Assembly (NCBI RefSeq): GCF_021513275.1
Contig: NZ_CP090978.1
Coordinates: 5,251,247-5,315,246, forward strand
Origin: Paenibacillus hexagrammi
Lineage (GTDB): Bacteria; Bacillota; Bacilli; Paenibacillales; NBRC-103111
Length of the DNA stretch: 64,000 bases
Reading direction: 5' to 3'
In this document: one piece after another, positions 23,801 to 33,217 of the stretch
Layout of the letters: every line of letters starts with the position of its first letter
How positions within the stretch are numbered: the first letter of the stretch is position 1
Notes under the pieces: model-generated
Told to the model about the DNA's origin: nothing
The model's database searches: none
Seen by the model: the letters and a program-made list of their open reading frames with translations, nothing else
Translations under genes and position numbers: made by a program

Positions 23801-24021
23801 CAGGTTCGAACCTGGGCAAGCACCGCTTCTTCGTCACTACTTTGTTCCCGCACTGCTTTTAACGCTCTACGTGTTACCGCAGCTAAGTAATTCGACAGCA
23901 GCTTTCTGGCTTCCTCAGCATCAAGAGCTTCCTTGCCTATATCATACAAAGCAGGATCCAAGGCTGCGAGCTGCTTCCTCGTGATATTATTAACGATTTG
24001 TTCGTAGAGTCCTTGTTTCAT
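20875..24021 (-). CDS. PLD nuclease / SF2 helicase / DUF3427 protein
   Basis: A multidomain nucleic-acid enzyme of about 1048 residues. I start it at MKQGLYEQIVNN (24021), preceded by AGAGGTG, rather than at the first open codon (24156). A phospholipase-D-like nuclease domain carries HAKAYVFMRDTGFTTAYVGSS with N after it (an HxK...N-type motif). A superfamily 2 helicase follows: Walker A AATGVGKT, DEFHH as the DExH box, GLTATPERMDGK, and QLGRGLRLS as motif VI. The C-terminal half looks like DUF3427, including LFVREYKEE near the end. Such proteins are thought to work in DNA repair or restriction of foreign DNA. The NUDIX gene follows in the same operon. It is intact over 3.1 kb. Confidence 0.88.
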   Translation of the reverse strand: MKQGLYEQIVNNITRKQLAALDPALYDIGKEALDAEEARKLLSNYLAAVTRRALKAVREQSSDEEAVLAQVRTCNEIIATLKDALGQEEYRELQLDEQGEVLTYVYSKLNHIRGVKSEKVIRPATPLSQSSLFTGSHSEPNMMNELKHEIVTADRIDLLVSFIKWSGLRCLMEQLEQFTSSGGKLRVITTTYMEATDYKAVMELCKLSNTQIKISYDTDRTRLHAKAYVFMRDTGFTTAYVGSSNLSNPALTSGLEWNLKVTEKDSYDVLKKIEATFESYWNDREFKMFTAENAEHELQLKEALGGKKLHEQETLHFHFDLTPYDYQKEVLEKLEAQRTLFGRMKNLVVAATGVGKTVISAFDFKRYRAHHPGAKLLFVAHREEILKQSRDTFRFILKDLNFGELHVGSNQAQALDHLFISIQSFNSMKLAETTTRDFYDFMIVDEFHHAAAPSYQKLLNHYQPEILLGLTATPERMDGKDILAYFDHTIAAEIRLTDAIDRKLLSPFHYFGVTDNVDLSQVKWSRRGYDLRELETLYTSNKIRATQIMNSLKKYVTDLEEIKGLGFCVSVDHALYMAKIFAEAGIPSIALHGESKELERSQAKDRLVSGEIKFIFVVDLYNEGVDIPEVNTILFLRPTESLTVFLQQLGRGLRLSDRKECLTVLDFIGQAHKEYNFQDKFCSLLGKTKHSVQHYVENGFSNLPRGSFIQLEKQAKDYILRNLKQATTNRRSLINKMKYFEGDTGLPLTLKNFTEYHGISIYELYGGRNGNRFLRGLMVEAGVLEPFEFPTAELVKRIPALLNLNSRRLLKFLISYIEGQKQPDTEEEHLMLKMFYYTFYRAEPKKQGFASIEDGVKFIIASSVFRDEIIDILKYNYEHIDFVDKKHDYPFACPIDIHCKYSTDQILAAFGLWNEEKAPAFREGVKYFEDKKTDIFFITLNKSDKDFSPSTLYEDYAINERLFHWQTQSRISENTKTAQRYIRHRETGNRIALFVREYKEENDYTSPFVYLGEAEYVKHEGSKPMSIVWRLKEEMPPVMVPAANKCIV

Positions 24022-24336
24022 AGGGGCACCTCTAAGGGAATTAATTCGAACCACGCCGTTCAAAATGCGCATGCAATCGATACAAGCAAATCTCTTTCGT
24101 CCAAGCATGTCTACCCAGACAATTATCTCATCATTACCTGCACTATTGTCATTCAATATGAATCCGCTCGAACATTATATCTGTTTTGATTTAAATCAGG
24201 CCGGTTCGATGTCACATTTAATTAATTTTCTTCTATTCAATAATATGAGAATTACTTGCCTAATCTTTTATTAAAAATTTAAAATTTCTAATAATAATTG
24301 TATATTACTAGGATCAATGATATTATAAAACTTAAA

Positions 24337-24348
24337 TTACGTACGTAA
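24337..24348. promoter_or_regulatory. Perfect palindrome TTACGTACGTAA upstream of dndB
   Basis: A 12-bp perfect palindrome lies just before the AAGGAGG ribosome site of dndB (about 24352), downstream of an AT-rich possible -10 (TATTATAAA, about 24320). DndB is a known negative regulator of dnd operons. From memory, the reported Salmonella site contains TACG and CGTA half-sites, which this palindrome also has, but closer together. An operator role is an inference. Confidence 0.45.
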
Positions 24349-24363
24349 ACAAGGAGGATTACA

Positions 24364-25458
24364 TTGAATTTTTCTTATAGCTTCCCTGCTTTGCGCGGCA
24401 TACAAGCTAATAAAGAATTTTATACCGTCATTTGCCCTTTGCGCCTAATCCCAAAAATATTTTTATTTGATGAAGAGGAGATCCCTCCAGAGCACCGCGC
24501 TCAACGATTAATGAACAAGTCTCGTATACCAGAGATTGCAAACTACATTTTGGAAAATCCAAAAGAGTACGTATTCTCATCATTAACCGCTTCAGTCGAT
24601 GGTGAGCTTAACTTTCAATCAATCTCTGAAGAAAATAGTGATATAGGCAATTTAACAATTTCATTAGATTCAAAATTTCTTATCAACGATGGTCAACATC
24701 GACGCGCTGCGATCGAGGAAGCACTCAAGATTTCTCCTGACTTAGGTAATGAGTCAATATCGGTCGTTTTCTTTCATGATCGTGGATTAAAAAGATCACA
24801 ACAAATATTTTCCGATCTAAATCGTCATGCGGTCAACACAACATCCAGTATAGGAATTCTTTACGATCATCGCGACCAATTTGCTTTGCTGACGAAGGAC
24901 ATTATAAGTAGCATACCTCTTCTTGAGCGATATACCGACAAAGAAAAGGTTTCACTTTCCAAAAACTCTCCTAAGCTTTTTGCATTAAACCACATATTTA
25001 ATACTAATTGCAGATTAATTGGAAAGAAAAAAGGCGAGCTTCTCTCAGAGCAAGAGCGCTCATTTATTTTGGAATTCTGGACAGTATTAGTCGAATCAAT
25101 ACCAGAATGGAAACTAGTTCTAAACAAGGAAATTTCCCCTCGTGAACTAAGACAAAATTGTATCGCAGCTCATGGGGTTTTTTTAGAAGCTGTTGGAATA
25201 GTTGGTCATTATTTATATGTAAATATGCCCACAACTTGGCGAGATTTCATCAAGAAGTTTCACAAAATTGACTGGAACCGCGACAATAAAATTGATTGGC
25301 TAGGGAGGGCTTATGGCCCTACTGGTCGCATTAATAAAACCAATGAGACTATACATCTAACATCCAATCTTATTAAGTGTAAACTCGGACTAGATTTGAC
25401 AGAAAGCGAACGTGAGATAGAGATTCGATTTTTGGAGGGACAAAAAATTGAAGTTTGA
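24364..25458 (+). CDS. dndB: DNA phosphorothioation regulator DndB (DGQHR domain)
   Basis: A 364-residue DndB. The signature NDGQHRRAAIEEAL near residue 110 defines the DGQHR family, and SDLNRHAVNT follows. DndB is not needed for sulfur insertion; it represses or tunes the dnd operon. The start is TTG at 24364 with AAGGAGG six bases upstream; no ATG fits better. It opens the dnd operon, and the dndC start overlaps its last 11 bases. It is AT-rich compared with the pectin-enzyme and core genes, which suggests transfer. It is complete. Confidence 0.92.
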   Translation: MNFSYSFPALRGIQANKEFYTVICPLRLIPKIFLFDEEEIPPEHRAQRLMNKSRIPEIANYILENPKEYVFSSLTASVDGELNFQSISEENSDIGNLTISLDSKFLINDGQHRRAAIEEALKISPDLGNESISVVFFHDRGLKRSQQIFSDLNRHAVNTTSSIGILYDHRDQFALLTKDIISSIPLLERYTDKEKVSLSKNSPKLFALNHIFNTNCRLIGKKKGELLSEQERSFILEFWTVLVESIPEWKLVLNKEISPRELRQNCIAAHGVFLEAVGIVGHYLYVNMPTTWRDFIKKFHKIDWNRDNKIDWLGRAYGPTGRINKTNETIHLTSNLIKCKLGLDLTESEREIEIRFLEGQKIEV

Positions 25459-26940
25459 CATCTTTAATACAAATACCAAGTTTCAAGAAGCGCAAAAACG
25501 AATACAAGAAGTATATTTAGCTGATGAACGTCCATGGGTAGTTGGCTATAGTGGAGGTAAAGACTCTACTGCTGTTGTTCAAGCGATCTTTAATGCATTG
25601 CTCGATCTTCAACAAGAGCAGTTAACTAAAAAGGTATATATTATTTCATCAGATACGTTGGTAGAAACCCCATTAATTATTAATAAAATAACAACAGCAC
25701 TTGGAAAAATGCAGGACTATGCTTTACAAGTTGGCTTACCCATTGAGACTCATAAAATCCGCCCAGCGATTGAACAAACATTTTGGGCATCACTAATCGG
25801 GAAAGGCTACCCCTCCCTCGCCAAAAATTCAGATGGTGCACAGACCGTTTAAAGATAGAGCCTGCAAATCGTTTCATATTAGATAAAGTTTCGCAATTCG
25901 GAGAGGTTATTATGGTACTCGGCGTTCGAGATACTGAAAGTGCCACTCGAGCTAACGTTATGCAACAGCATACCATTGAAGGTAAGAACCTAATGCGGCA
26001 TTCTACTCTCACAAATGCATTTGTGTTTGCACCTATTCGAGACTTCTCAACAGATGACGTCTGGGATTACCTTTTGCAATCCAACTTGTCGCCATGGGGA
26101 GAAGACAACAATGAACTTCTTCGACTGTATCAAGATTCCAACAGCGAATGCCCGTTAGTAGTAGATAAAGAAATCAAAGAATCTGCTGGTTCCTGTGGGA
26201 ATAGTCGCTTTGGTTGCTGGACATGTACAGTCGTATCCGAAGATAAGGCACTTAGTGGATTTATAAATAATGGAGTGAGTTGGCTTGAACCACTCTATGA
26301 ATTCCGTAATTTCTTATATCACATTCGTAATGATCGCAACGCTCGCCAAAAGCAACGCATGAATGGTCAAGTTTACTTACTCTCCCATCTTGACGGAATT
26401 GACCTGGATTCTGCACAACAAGTTCATATTAATGATCTTGGTAATTTTCTGGATGCGAACAACATTGATCTAGCAAATGCAGAAGATTTAAATCTCATTA
26501 TTGTTGATCATGATGGACAATTAAAGCAACTTGGTCCTGGACCATTTACGCTTAAAGCACGTGAAGAAATACTACGTAGGCTGTTACAAACCCAAAAGAA
26601 AGTGCAGCAATTACATGATCCTAGTATTGAGCTAATTTCAATTGAGGAACTTAAAATAATTAGACAATATTGGGAGGAAGATTTGGACTGGGATAACCGC
26701 GTACCTAACATATATGAGGAAGAAACTGGTCTTAAGATTAACTGGGAGGAAAACGATCGCCCTACTTTCGCTGAAGACCAAATGACGGACTTAGAACGTT
26801 TGTGTTTAGAAGAAAACGTAAACCTATCTGTATTTAAAAGGCTACTTAGCATAGAGAAAAACTATTCTGGCTACAAAATTCGTCGTGGTTTACATAAAGA
26901 GCTTGAAAAGGCATTAAAACAAGACTTTTTACATCTATAG
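25448..26940 (+). CDS. dndC: DNA sulfur modification protein DndC, one frameshift
   Basis: DndC is a PAPS-reductase-like PP-loop ATPase with an iron-sulfur cluster that activates DNA for sulfur insertion. The PP-loop YSGGKDSTAVVQ is near residue 32, and the conserved FRWCTDRLK follows near residue 129. The cluster cysteines lie in SAGSCGNSRFGCWTCTVVSEDKA. The reading breaks at 25811-25818. One extra C in CCCTCCC joins GYPS to PRQKFRWCTDRLK and gives 497 residues. Without it, the 5' part stops at 25852 and the 3' part appears to begin at 25783. The start is TTG with GGAGGGAC upstream, overlapping dndB. The family call is firm; the frameshift is probably an assembly indel. Confidence 0.9.
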
Positions 26941-26955
26941 CAAGGAGTTCTTAAG

Positions 26956-28949
26956 ATGAAATTTAAAAAAATTCTTTTACGAAATATTGGTGCTTATTAT
27001 GGGCAAAATAATGAGCTTGATTTCTCAACTTCTTCCGAACAAAATGTTATTTTAATAGGTGGGAAAAATGGAGCAGGTAAGACTACATTACTTGAATCCA
27101 TTCGTGTAGCCTTATTTGGTTGTATTTCATATGGATTCATGACTGAAAATGAGGCTTACTTCAATAAAATTCAATCATTATTTAATCGTAAAGCCAGAAA
27201 AGAACACAACAGCCACTACCAAATTATTTTAGATTATGAAAGTGTAGAAAATTTTCTACCCGTGCATTATACAATTAGTAGAGTTTGGAATTTAAAGGGA
27301 ACTAAAATCAATGAGACTTTTTCTGTTAAAAGAGATGGTCGCCTTCTAGATGAACGCGAAACAGATAATTATCAAAATAGACTCCGTGAAGAGATCCCCC
27401 TCGCTTATTTGAGTTATGTCTATTTGATGGCGAAGAAATCTCACGCCTTGTTTCCGATGGACGTATATCTGAATATCTGAGTGAAGCATCAAAAATATTA
27501 TTTAATTTGGATTTGTTTTTCAATCTAGACAAAGATTTATTTCAATTCAAAAATAACCATAGTAATATCTCAGAAATTCAAATTGACACTTCAACAAAAG
27601 AACGACTTGAAGAAGAACGCGTTAGCACATCAAAATGATGTTACATCATTAAGTCAGCAAATAAATGAACATTACCAAGAAATAAATCATTATCAAGAGC
27701 TGCTCATTTTAAAAAAGCATGATTTTGAAATGCATGGTGGAATTCAAAAAGAAGCAAGAGAAAAAATGATACTTGAACAAAGTCGAATTGAAAACATACG
27801 AAAAAAAACCAGGATCAAATCAGAGGATTTATTACTGACCAATTACCATTATTCATCGTTCGTGAGCTTATACAGGAAGCCTGTTTGCAAATGAACAGTG
27901 AACAAAATGTTGAAACATATGAGCAAATTCAAAAGGTAATTACGCAAGAAACAATTTTGGAAATATTAGCTCAGTTATCCAGTGAATCTAATATAAATAT
28001 TGGTTATGATAACAGTTCCAAGTTGCATGAAAAACTCATCTCTAAATTTAAACCAGACAATAAACAAATCATACACAGAGCATCTTTTGCCCAAAAGACA
28101 GAGTTACAATCATTACGTCTTTTACTCGAAAAAATAAGTATTCAAACATATATAAATATGTATGAAGAGAATGCTGCTTTATTGGAACGCATTCAAGAAC
28201 TAAAACGACAACTAGATACAAATGATAATTCAAGTGAGTTTAAAATCTTACTGCAAGAAATCGAATATTTGTCTCAAAAAATTGAACATACAAGAGCTAT
28301 TATTGAAAAAAAACAAATGGAAGAACTTCTAAAAACAGAACAATTAAAAATGACCCGCGACGCACTTGAAATTGAAAACAACAAACTCTCTCAATTTCGT
28401 AAGTCAGCTACTTCATTAATACTTGCTGATAAAATTCTGTCGGTTAGTAAAAGGTTCCAAGAGATTCAAATGCGTAAGAAATTAGATCAAGTACAAAATG
28501 AAGCCATTAAAATGATTCAGAATCTCTTTCGAAAGAAAAAATATATTACTCGTTTATATATCTCTCATGAAACATTTGATTTGCAATTATTCCATCATCA
28601 TGAGTTACTGAGTAAAGAACGATTATCTGCAGGCGAAAAAGAAATGCTAATGCTTTCCATTATCTGGGCAATGTTTAAAACAACAGGTTGGAAATTACCT
28701 TTAGTCTTTGACACATTGCTAGGTAGACTTGACCAAGATCATAAGAGAGAGCTACTTACCAGCTATCTCCCAAGATGTGGGGATCAGGTCATAGTATTAG
28801 CTACTGATTCAGAGATATCCACCTCCCAATTTAAAGACTTAAAAAGATTTTTATCACGATCTTATACATTAGAGTTTAATGTTTCCTCGGAGTCCATTAA
28901 TATTAACCAGGATCATTATTTTGATATTTATGAGTTGGAGTTGGTCTAA
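26956..28949 (+). CDS. dndD: DNA sulfur modification ATPase DndD, three frameshifts
   Basis: DndD is an SMC/Rad50-like ATPase of the phosphorothioation complex. Walker A is GGKNGAGKTTLLESI near residue 34, followed by a coiled-coil middle, the signature SAGEKEMLML and Walker B LPLVFDTLLGRLD near the end. Three breaks are seen: at 27396-27412 (one base short, restoring LFDGEEISRLVSDGR), at about 27596-27599 (one A too many) and at 27801-27808 (A8, one A short, restoring ITDQLPLFIVRELIQEA). Repairing all three gives 664 residues, close to the 668-residue paralogue downstream. AAGGAG precedes the ATG. The dndE start directly follows the stop. Three breaks in one gene could also mean real decay. 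Confidence 0.85.
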
Positions 28950-29321
28950 TTGAACTTTAATCTACGTACTTCAAAATATGCAGCCGAAAGTCTAAGGCAA
29001 TTACACGCTGCCACTAGTATTACTCCAAACTTGTTGATAAGATTTGCAGTCTCTCTCTCTCTTAGAAAGCCTGAACAAGTTGAGGTAAATACTAAGGAAC
29101 ATTCCGACGGTCTTACATTACACCGTTCAACTGTCACCGGGAATTATGACAATGTCTACTTTGCACTTATCGCTCAACACTGTCGTCGAGAAATTACAGA
29201 CACCGAATACTTCCCCGGTTTGTTTAATGCACATTTGGAAAGAGGAATTCGTTTATTAAATGCGGAGTACAAAACAGCTACTAATAGTGAACGCTTCTTT
29301 AAAACCTTGATGAGTATCTAG
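28950..29321 (+). CDS. dndE: DNA sulfur modification protein DndE
   Basis: A 123-residue DndE. The N-terminus LRTSKYAAESLRQLHAATSITPNLLIRFAVSLSL is the helical DNA-contacting part of the family, and GLTLHRSTVTGN with FALIAQH marks the C-terminal half. DndE binds nicked DNA and is thought to hand DNA to the DndC/D complex. The TTG start abuts the dndD stop (TAATTG), implying coupled translation. dndA follows after 11 bases. It is complete. Confidence 0.88.
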   Translation: MNFNLRTSKYAAESLRQLHAATSITPNLLIRFAVSLSLRKPEQVEVNTKEHSDGLTLHRSTVTGNYDNVYFALIAQHCRREITDTEYFPGLFNAHLERGIRLLNAEYKTATNSERFFKTLMSI

Positions 29322-29332
29322 GGGGAAATCAA

Positions 29333-30451
29333 ATGATTTATATGGATAACAGCGCTACAACTGCGATTTACCCTGAGGTACTAGATGCTATGATGCCTTA
29401 TTTACGTGAAGAATATGGAAATCCATCGAGCAAATACTATACTTTAGCCTCAAATTCCAAATTAGCTGTCGAAGAAGCCCGACAAAAGGTTGCCTATTTA
29501 CTTGGTTGTGAACATGACGAAATTGTGTTTACAAGTGGTGCGACAGAAAGCAATAACATGATTATTAAAGGTGTCCTAGATTATTACAACAAAAATAACG
29601 GTAGTATTGTTACTTCCTCAGTTGAACATCCTTCCGTTTTAGAAACCTGCAACTATCTTCAATCGAAAGGTATTTCTGTAACGTATTTAGCTGTTGATAA
29701 TATGGGCAGAGTCAGCCTTGATGATATCATTTTAGCCATAAAAAAACAGCCAACTCTATTAAGTGTCATTTGGGGAAACAACGAAGTTGGAAGCCTTAAT
29801 CCTATTGAAACAATAGCCTCCGATTGCGACAAGAATGGAATTCTATTTCATACAGATGCGACTCAAGTCGTAGGAAAGGTCGAATTTCAATTGAGCAAAA
29901 TACCTGGTATCCGCTTTTTATCATTATCTGGACACAAACTCCATGCTCCTAAGGGCATTGGTGTAGCGTACATTAAAAAGCAAACCAAGGAAATTTATTC
30001 AAAGATAACGCCTTTGTTACATGGGGGTGGACAAGAGAATAATTATCGCAGTGGTACCTTAGCTGTCCATAATATTGTGGGATTAGGCAAAGCAGCAGAA
30101 GTAGCGAAACTAAAACAAAAAAACACTGTACAGCATTTGCTGAACCTTGAAAAGCAGTTAACGATTCTTCTTAAAGAGAAGTTTCATGATAAAATAAAAT
30201 TTAATAACGATCATTCCAATAAGATTCCAGGTATTTTAAGTATTCAATTCATAGGATTAAATAATGAGCTACTTATTAAAAAACTTGCCCCTTATCTGGC
30301 AATCTCTACAGGTTCTGCGTGTAGTTCAAGCAAGCCGAGTCATGTTTTGCAAGAAATGGGCTTACCAGTAAGTGAGATTAGACAAACTCTAAGAATTTCA
30401 CTTTCAGCTATAAACACAACTGAGGATATATCCTTTTTTAACAATTTATAG
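29333..30451 (+). CDS. dndA: Cysteine desulfurase DndA (IscS/NifS-like)
   Basis: A 372-residue PLP-dependent cysteine desulfurase that supplies sulfur to DndC. It shows the PLP lysine in SLSGHKLHAPKG near residue 200, HTDATQVVGKV before it, GGGQENNYRSGT near residue 230 and the catalytic cysteine in STGSACSSSKPSHVL near residue 325. The ATG is preceded by GGGGG. It lies last in the modification operon, whereas dndA is often first or elsewhere. A general IscS role cannot be excluded, but the position argues for DndA. Confidence 0.88.
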   Translation: MIYMDNSATTAIYPEVLDAMMPYLREEYGNPSSKYYTLASNSKLAVEEARQKVAYLLGCEHDEIVFTSGATESNNMIIKGVLDYYNKNNGSIVTSSVEHPSVLETCNYLQSKGISVTYLAVDNMGRVSLDDIILAIKKQPTLLSVIWGNNEVGSLNPIETIASDCDKNGILFHTDATQVVGKVEFQLSKIPGIRFLSLSGHKLHAPKGIGVAYIKKQTKEIYSKITPLLHGGGQENNYRSGTLAVHNIVGLGKAAEVAKLKQKNTVQHLLNLEKQLTILLKEKFHDKIKFNNDHSNKIPGILSIQFIGLNNELLIKKLAPYLAISTGSACSSSKPSHVLQEMGLPVSEIRQTLRISLSAINTTEDISFFNNL

Positions 30452-30586
30452 TGTGAAGTTAGAATACTCAATGATCGTATTAACTAACATGGTTCCGTTC
30501 TATTGATAATTATTCCGCTGAACCCACATAAAAGGTAAACTCTTTTGAACTTACACATATCATCAAATTATTTAAGGTGGCTGAAT

Positions 30587-30784
30587 ATGACTTCCTCCTC
30601 ATTAAAAGAACAAGAACAATTACTACTTAAAAATCTTTGCTTGCAGCACGGTATATCCACAGAGCTTATAAGTAAATTACTTGCCTCTGCCGAGGAAAAT
30701 AATTATTCTAATAAATCAATGAACGAGAGAAGAACGGACTATATTAACTTAATTAATTTTTATAACAAAAAATCTGGGCAATAG
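30587..30784 (+). CDS. Small helical protein before the second DndD/DndE-like pair
   Basis: A 65-residue protein starting MTSSSLKEQEQLLLKNLCLQHGIS. This ATG has AAGGTGG seven bases upstream, so it is preferred over the open-frame TTG at 30545. It is predicted to be all helical and charged, with no membrane segment. It lies ten bases before the second dndD-like gene, as part of the same cassette. It resembles small proteins I recall being annotated beside DNA-modification loci, but no function is known to me. Co-transcription suggests a partner of the second DndD/DndE-like pair. Confidence 0.65.
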   Translation: MTSSSLKEQEQLLLKNLCLQHGISTELISKLLASAEENNYSNKSMNERRTDYINLINFYNKKSGQ

Positions 30785-30794
30785 GTGAAACAAA

Positions 30795-32801
30795 TTGATA
30801 CTCAAAAAATTAATTTTAAATAACTACAAAACTTACTATGGACATCAAGAGTTAAACTTGGATATCCCTCCCCAAGTTAGAAGCGATAAGAATAAAAATA
30901 TTATTCTTATTGGCGGCCTTAACGGAGCTGGCAAAACTACGATATTAAAGGCCGTTCACTACGCTCTATTCGGAAAACGGGGAATTAGCGAAATGGAATA
31001 TAAACGGATATTTTCTAATGTCATAAACAATCACTTTTTTGATGAAGGTGGCCGTGAATGTTACATTTCTTTGATTGTTGAAAATGATAATTTAGAGGAA
31101 TGGGAATTAAAGGTCAAGTGGATTTTTGATCATAACAAAAAGGTTGTTCATGAGAATAGAGAAATTGCAATCCGCAAACCTGGGTCAAGCGTAGGGAAAC
31201 GTTCTGCGGTTAACAATATCGATACCTTTAATCGATTCATTGATCGTAAAATCCCTTACCATGTTGCTCCATTTTTCATATTTGATGGTGAGGAAATAAA
31301 GGAAATAATTCTTCGTCAAAACAGTGAAGAATTGAAAATTGCAATTCAAAAGCTGAGTGGTCTTGAAACATATAAAACATTACTTGATGATTTAAAAGAA
31401 ACAAAATTCTACCTGGATAAGAAATTAATGAACTCTATAGGTAGTTCGAAAACTACAAACTATACTCAGGAACTAAATCGGGTTTCAATTGAACTCGTTG
31501 AATTAAATCAGAAACTTAAAGCAGTAAATCAAAGAAAAATAGGCCTCGAGGAAGAAATTAAAGAACTAAAGAAGATTCGTGCAGAAAAAATTCAGCTTAA
31601 TTCTAAATCCAGGGAAAGCATCCTAAAAAAATTGACCGCATGCGAAGTGAATCTGAGTCAAGCTCAAAAAGAGTTTAATGATAAATTCAATGAGCAAGCT
31701 TACATTCACTTGTTAACACAACCAATTCAGGAATTAAAAGGGCGAATTACTCTTGAGGAGAAGGAACGAGAGCGACTTCATTCTATTAATTCATCTTACT
31801 CTCCATATAAAGAGTTTTTAATTAAGCTGTTTGATGGTGATATATCACCACAATTAACTGAATCACAACGGATTCAATTATTGAAGAATGGCGAAGAAAT
31901 ATGGAATTCTAAGGCGGATGAATTAAACAGAGAGAAAATAACCATCATTCATGATCTAAATAAACATCAGTTTAATATTCTTAAAAATATTACTATAAAG
32001 CCTTTGAGTGACCTAAAAGGAATTCATCAACGAATCTCCCAACTACAGTTCGATATTAATCAGTTCGAAGAAGAAATTCGCAACGCTCCAGAGTCTGTTG
32101 ATATAGAGGATGAGAATACTAAAATCGATAATTTAACAAAAATGCTAGGGGAGGTAGAACTAAGAGCTAGAAGTTTCAAGAATAAAACTACTGCATTGCG
32201 AGAAGATAAAACAAAATATGAAAATTTACTAACGCGTTCAACATCAAATGATTCCAATACAGAAGATCTTAGAGCCCAGATTGAACAAGTAAATTCAACT
32301 ATTATATTTTTAAATCAGTATGTAGCGGAAGTTACAAAGTTAAAGGCTGTTTTTATTCATAACGAGTTCAAGCTGATGTTATCTGAATTGATTCGAAAGC
32401 AAGATGAGTTTGGTCGGATTGAATTTGACGTGAATACATATACGATTCGATTATTTAATGATCGAAATCAAGAAATCAGTGTTCATGATCGATCAGCTGG
32501 TGAAATGCAAATCATCTCATCTGCATTAATTTGGGCACTTACTAAATCAAGCAAGTTCTCCTTACCAATGCTAATTGATACACCACTTGGTCGATTAGAT
32601 AGCTATCATCGAAATCATTTAATTAATAAGTATTATAAGGAATTAAGTGATCAAGTTATTATATTATCGACTGATACCGAAATTACTAAGGATTATATTG
32701 ATTCGATTACACAGAATTCATTTAGACAATATGTTCTTGAGTATAACGATAAACTTAAGTATACACTTATTCGAGATGGTTATTTTGATTTAAAGAGGTG
32801 A
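30795..32801 (+). CDS. Second DndD-like SMC-type ATPase
   Basis: A complete 668-residue paralogue of DndD. Walker A is GGLNGAGKTTILKAVHYALFGK near residue 39, FFIFDGEEIKEIILRQN near residue 163 is the DndD-type box, and a long coiled coil follows. The signature SAGEMQIISSALIWAL and Walker B LPMLIDTPLGRLDSYH are near residue 590. It diverges clearly from the dndD upstream (GGKNGAGKTT; DTLLGRLD). The start is TTG with AGGTG upstream. A DndE-like gene follows ten bases later. The usual single-DndD locus does not have this, so it may form a second complex with its own DndE-like partner, serving modification or restriction. Confidence 0.85.
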   Translation: MILKKLILNNYKTYYGHQELNLDIPPQVRSDKNKNIILIGGLNGAGKTTILKAVHYALFGKRGISEMEYKRIFSNVINNHFFDEGGRECYISLIVENDNLEEWELKVKWIFDHNKKVVHENREIAIRKPGSSVGKRSAVNNIDTFNRFIDRKIPYHVAPFFIFDGEEIKEIILRQNSEELKIAIQKLSGLETYKTLLDDLKETKFYLDKKLMNSIGSSKTTNYTQELNRVSIELVELNQKLKAVNQRKIGLEEEIKELKKIRAEKIQLNSKSRESILKKLTACEVNLSQAQKEFNDKFNEQAYIHLLTQPIQELKGRITLEEKERERLHSINSSYSPYKEFLIKLFDGDISPQLTESQRIQLLKNGEEIWNSKADELNREKITIIHDLNKHQFNILKNITIKPLSDLKGIHQRISQLQFDINQFEEEIRNAPESVDIEDENTKIDNLTKMLGEVELRARSFKNKTTALREDKTKYENLLTRSTSNDSNTEDLRAQIEQVNSTIIFLNQYVAEVTKLKAVFIHNEFKLMLSELIRKQDEFGRIEFDVNTYTIRLFNDRNQEISVHDRSAGEMQIISSALIWALTKSSKFSLPMLIDTPLGRLDSYHRNHLINKYYKELSDQVIILSTDTEITKDYIDSITQNSFRQYVLEYNDKLKYTLIRDGYFDLKR

Positions 32802-32810
32802 TAGAGCTTC

Positions 32811-33176
32811 ATGTCAGGTAAAAGAATGGTACTCAGCGCTTACGGAAAACAGATACTCGATAATTTTGCCGCGTACTTGTCAATGTCCCGTCCCCAAGTC
32901 CTCAAGCTTGCCTTTGCTAGAGGATTTACGTCTGATTATGATACCCATCCAATAGGCACTCTTACAGAAAAGGGGTGGGAAATTCCAGATGTATTCAGTG
33001 AGGAAGATCTATTACTTTTCAAACACCTAATAATTAACAAATGTAAAAAAGATATAGACTCCTCTGAATTGTCACAAGAAATGTTAAAATCAATTGAAAG
33101 CGGATTATTGATGTTCGAAAAATTATACAATGAACGAAATTCTCTAGACGACCTAAAGATGCTACTTTTAAGTTAA
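32811..33176 (+). CDS. Second DndE-like protein
   Basis: A 121-residue protein starting MSGKRMVLSAYGKQI. The N-terminal helices (NFAAYLSMSRPQVLKLAFARGF) and the closing IESGLLMFEKLY...SLDDL follow the DndE layout, in which a charged N-terminal bundle is followed by a glycine-containing helix and an SLxD(L/F) tail. It is similar only at the level of pattern, so homology is likely but not certain. AGAGGTGATAG lies upstream of the ATG. It closes the plus-strand dnd region and is followed by a strong bidirectional terminator. Confidence 0.6.
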   Translation: MSGKRMVLSAYGKQILDNFAAYLSMSRPQVLKLAFARGFTSDYDTHPIGTLTEKGWEIPDVFSEEDLLLFKHLIINKCKKDIDSSELSQEMLKSIESGLLMFEKLYNERNSLDDLKMLLLS

Positions 33177-33181
33177 AAAAA

Positions 33182-33207
33182 GTGGCACATCGATTTAGAT
33201 GTGCCAC
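33182..33207. terminator. Bidirectional terminator between the dnd and dpt genes
   Basis: GTGGCACATC and GATGTGCCAC form a perfect 10-bp stem with a 6-base loop. An A/T run on its left side gives seven T on the minus strand after the stem. It separates the convergent DndE-like gene and dptH. Confidence 0.9.
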
Positions 33208-33217
33208 CTTCATTTAA

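Noticed and set aside
20875..24021. Mokosh-type defence protein (helicase plus PLD)
   Set aside because: The domain order is PLD, then SF2 helicase, then DUF3427, which does not match that system as I know it.
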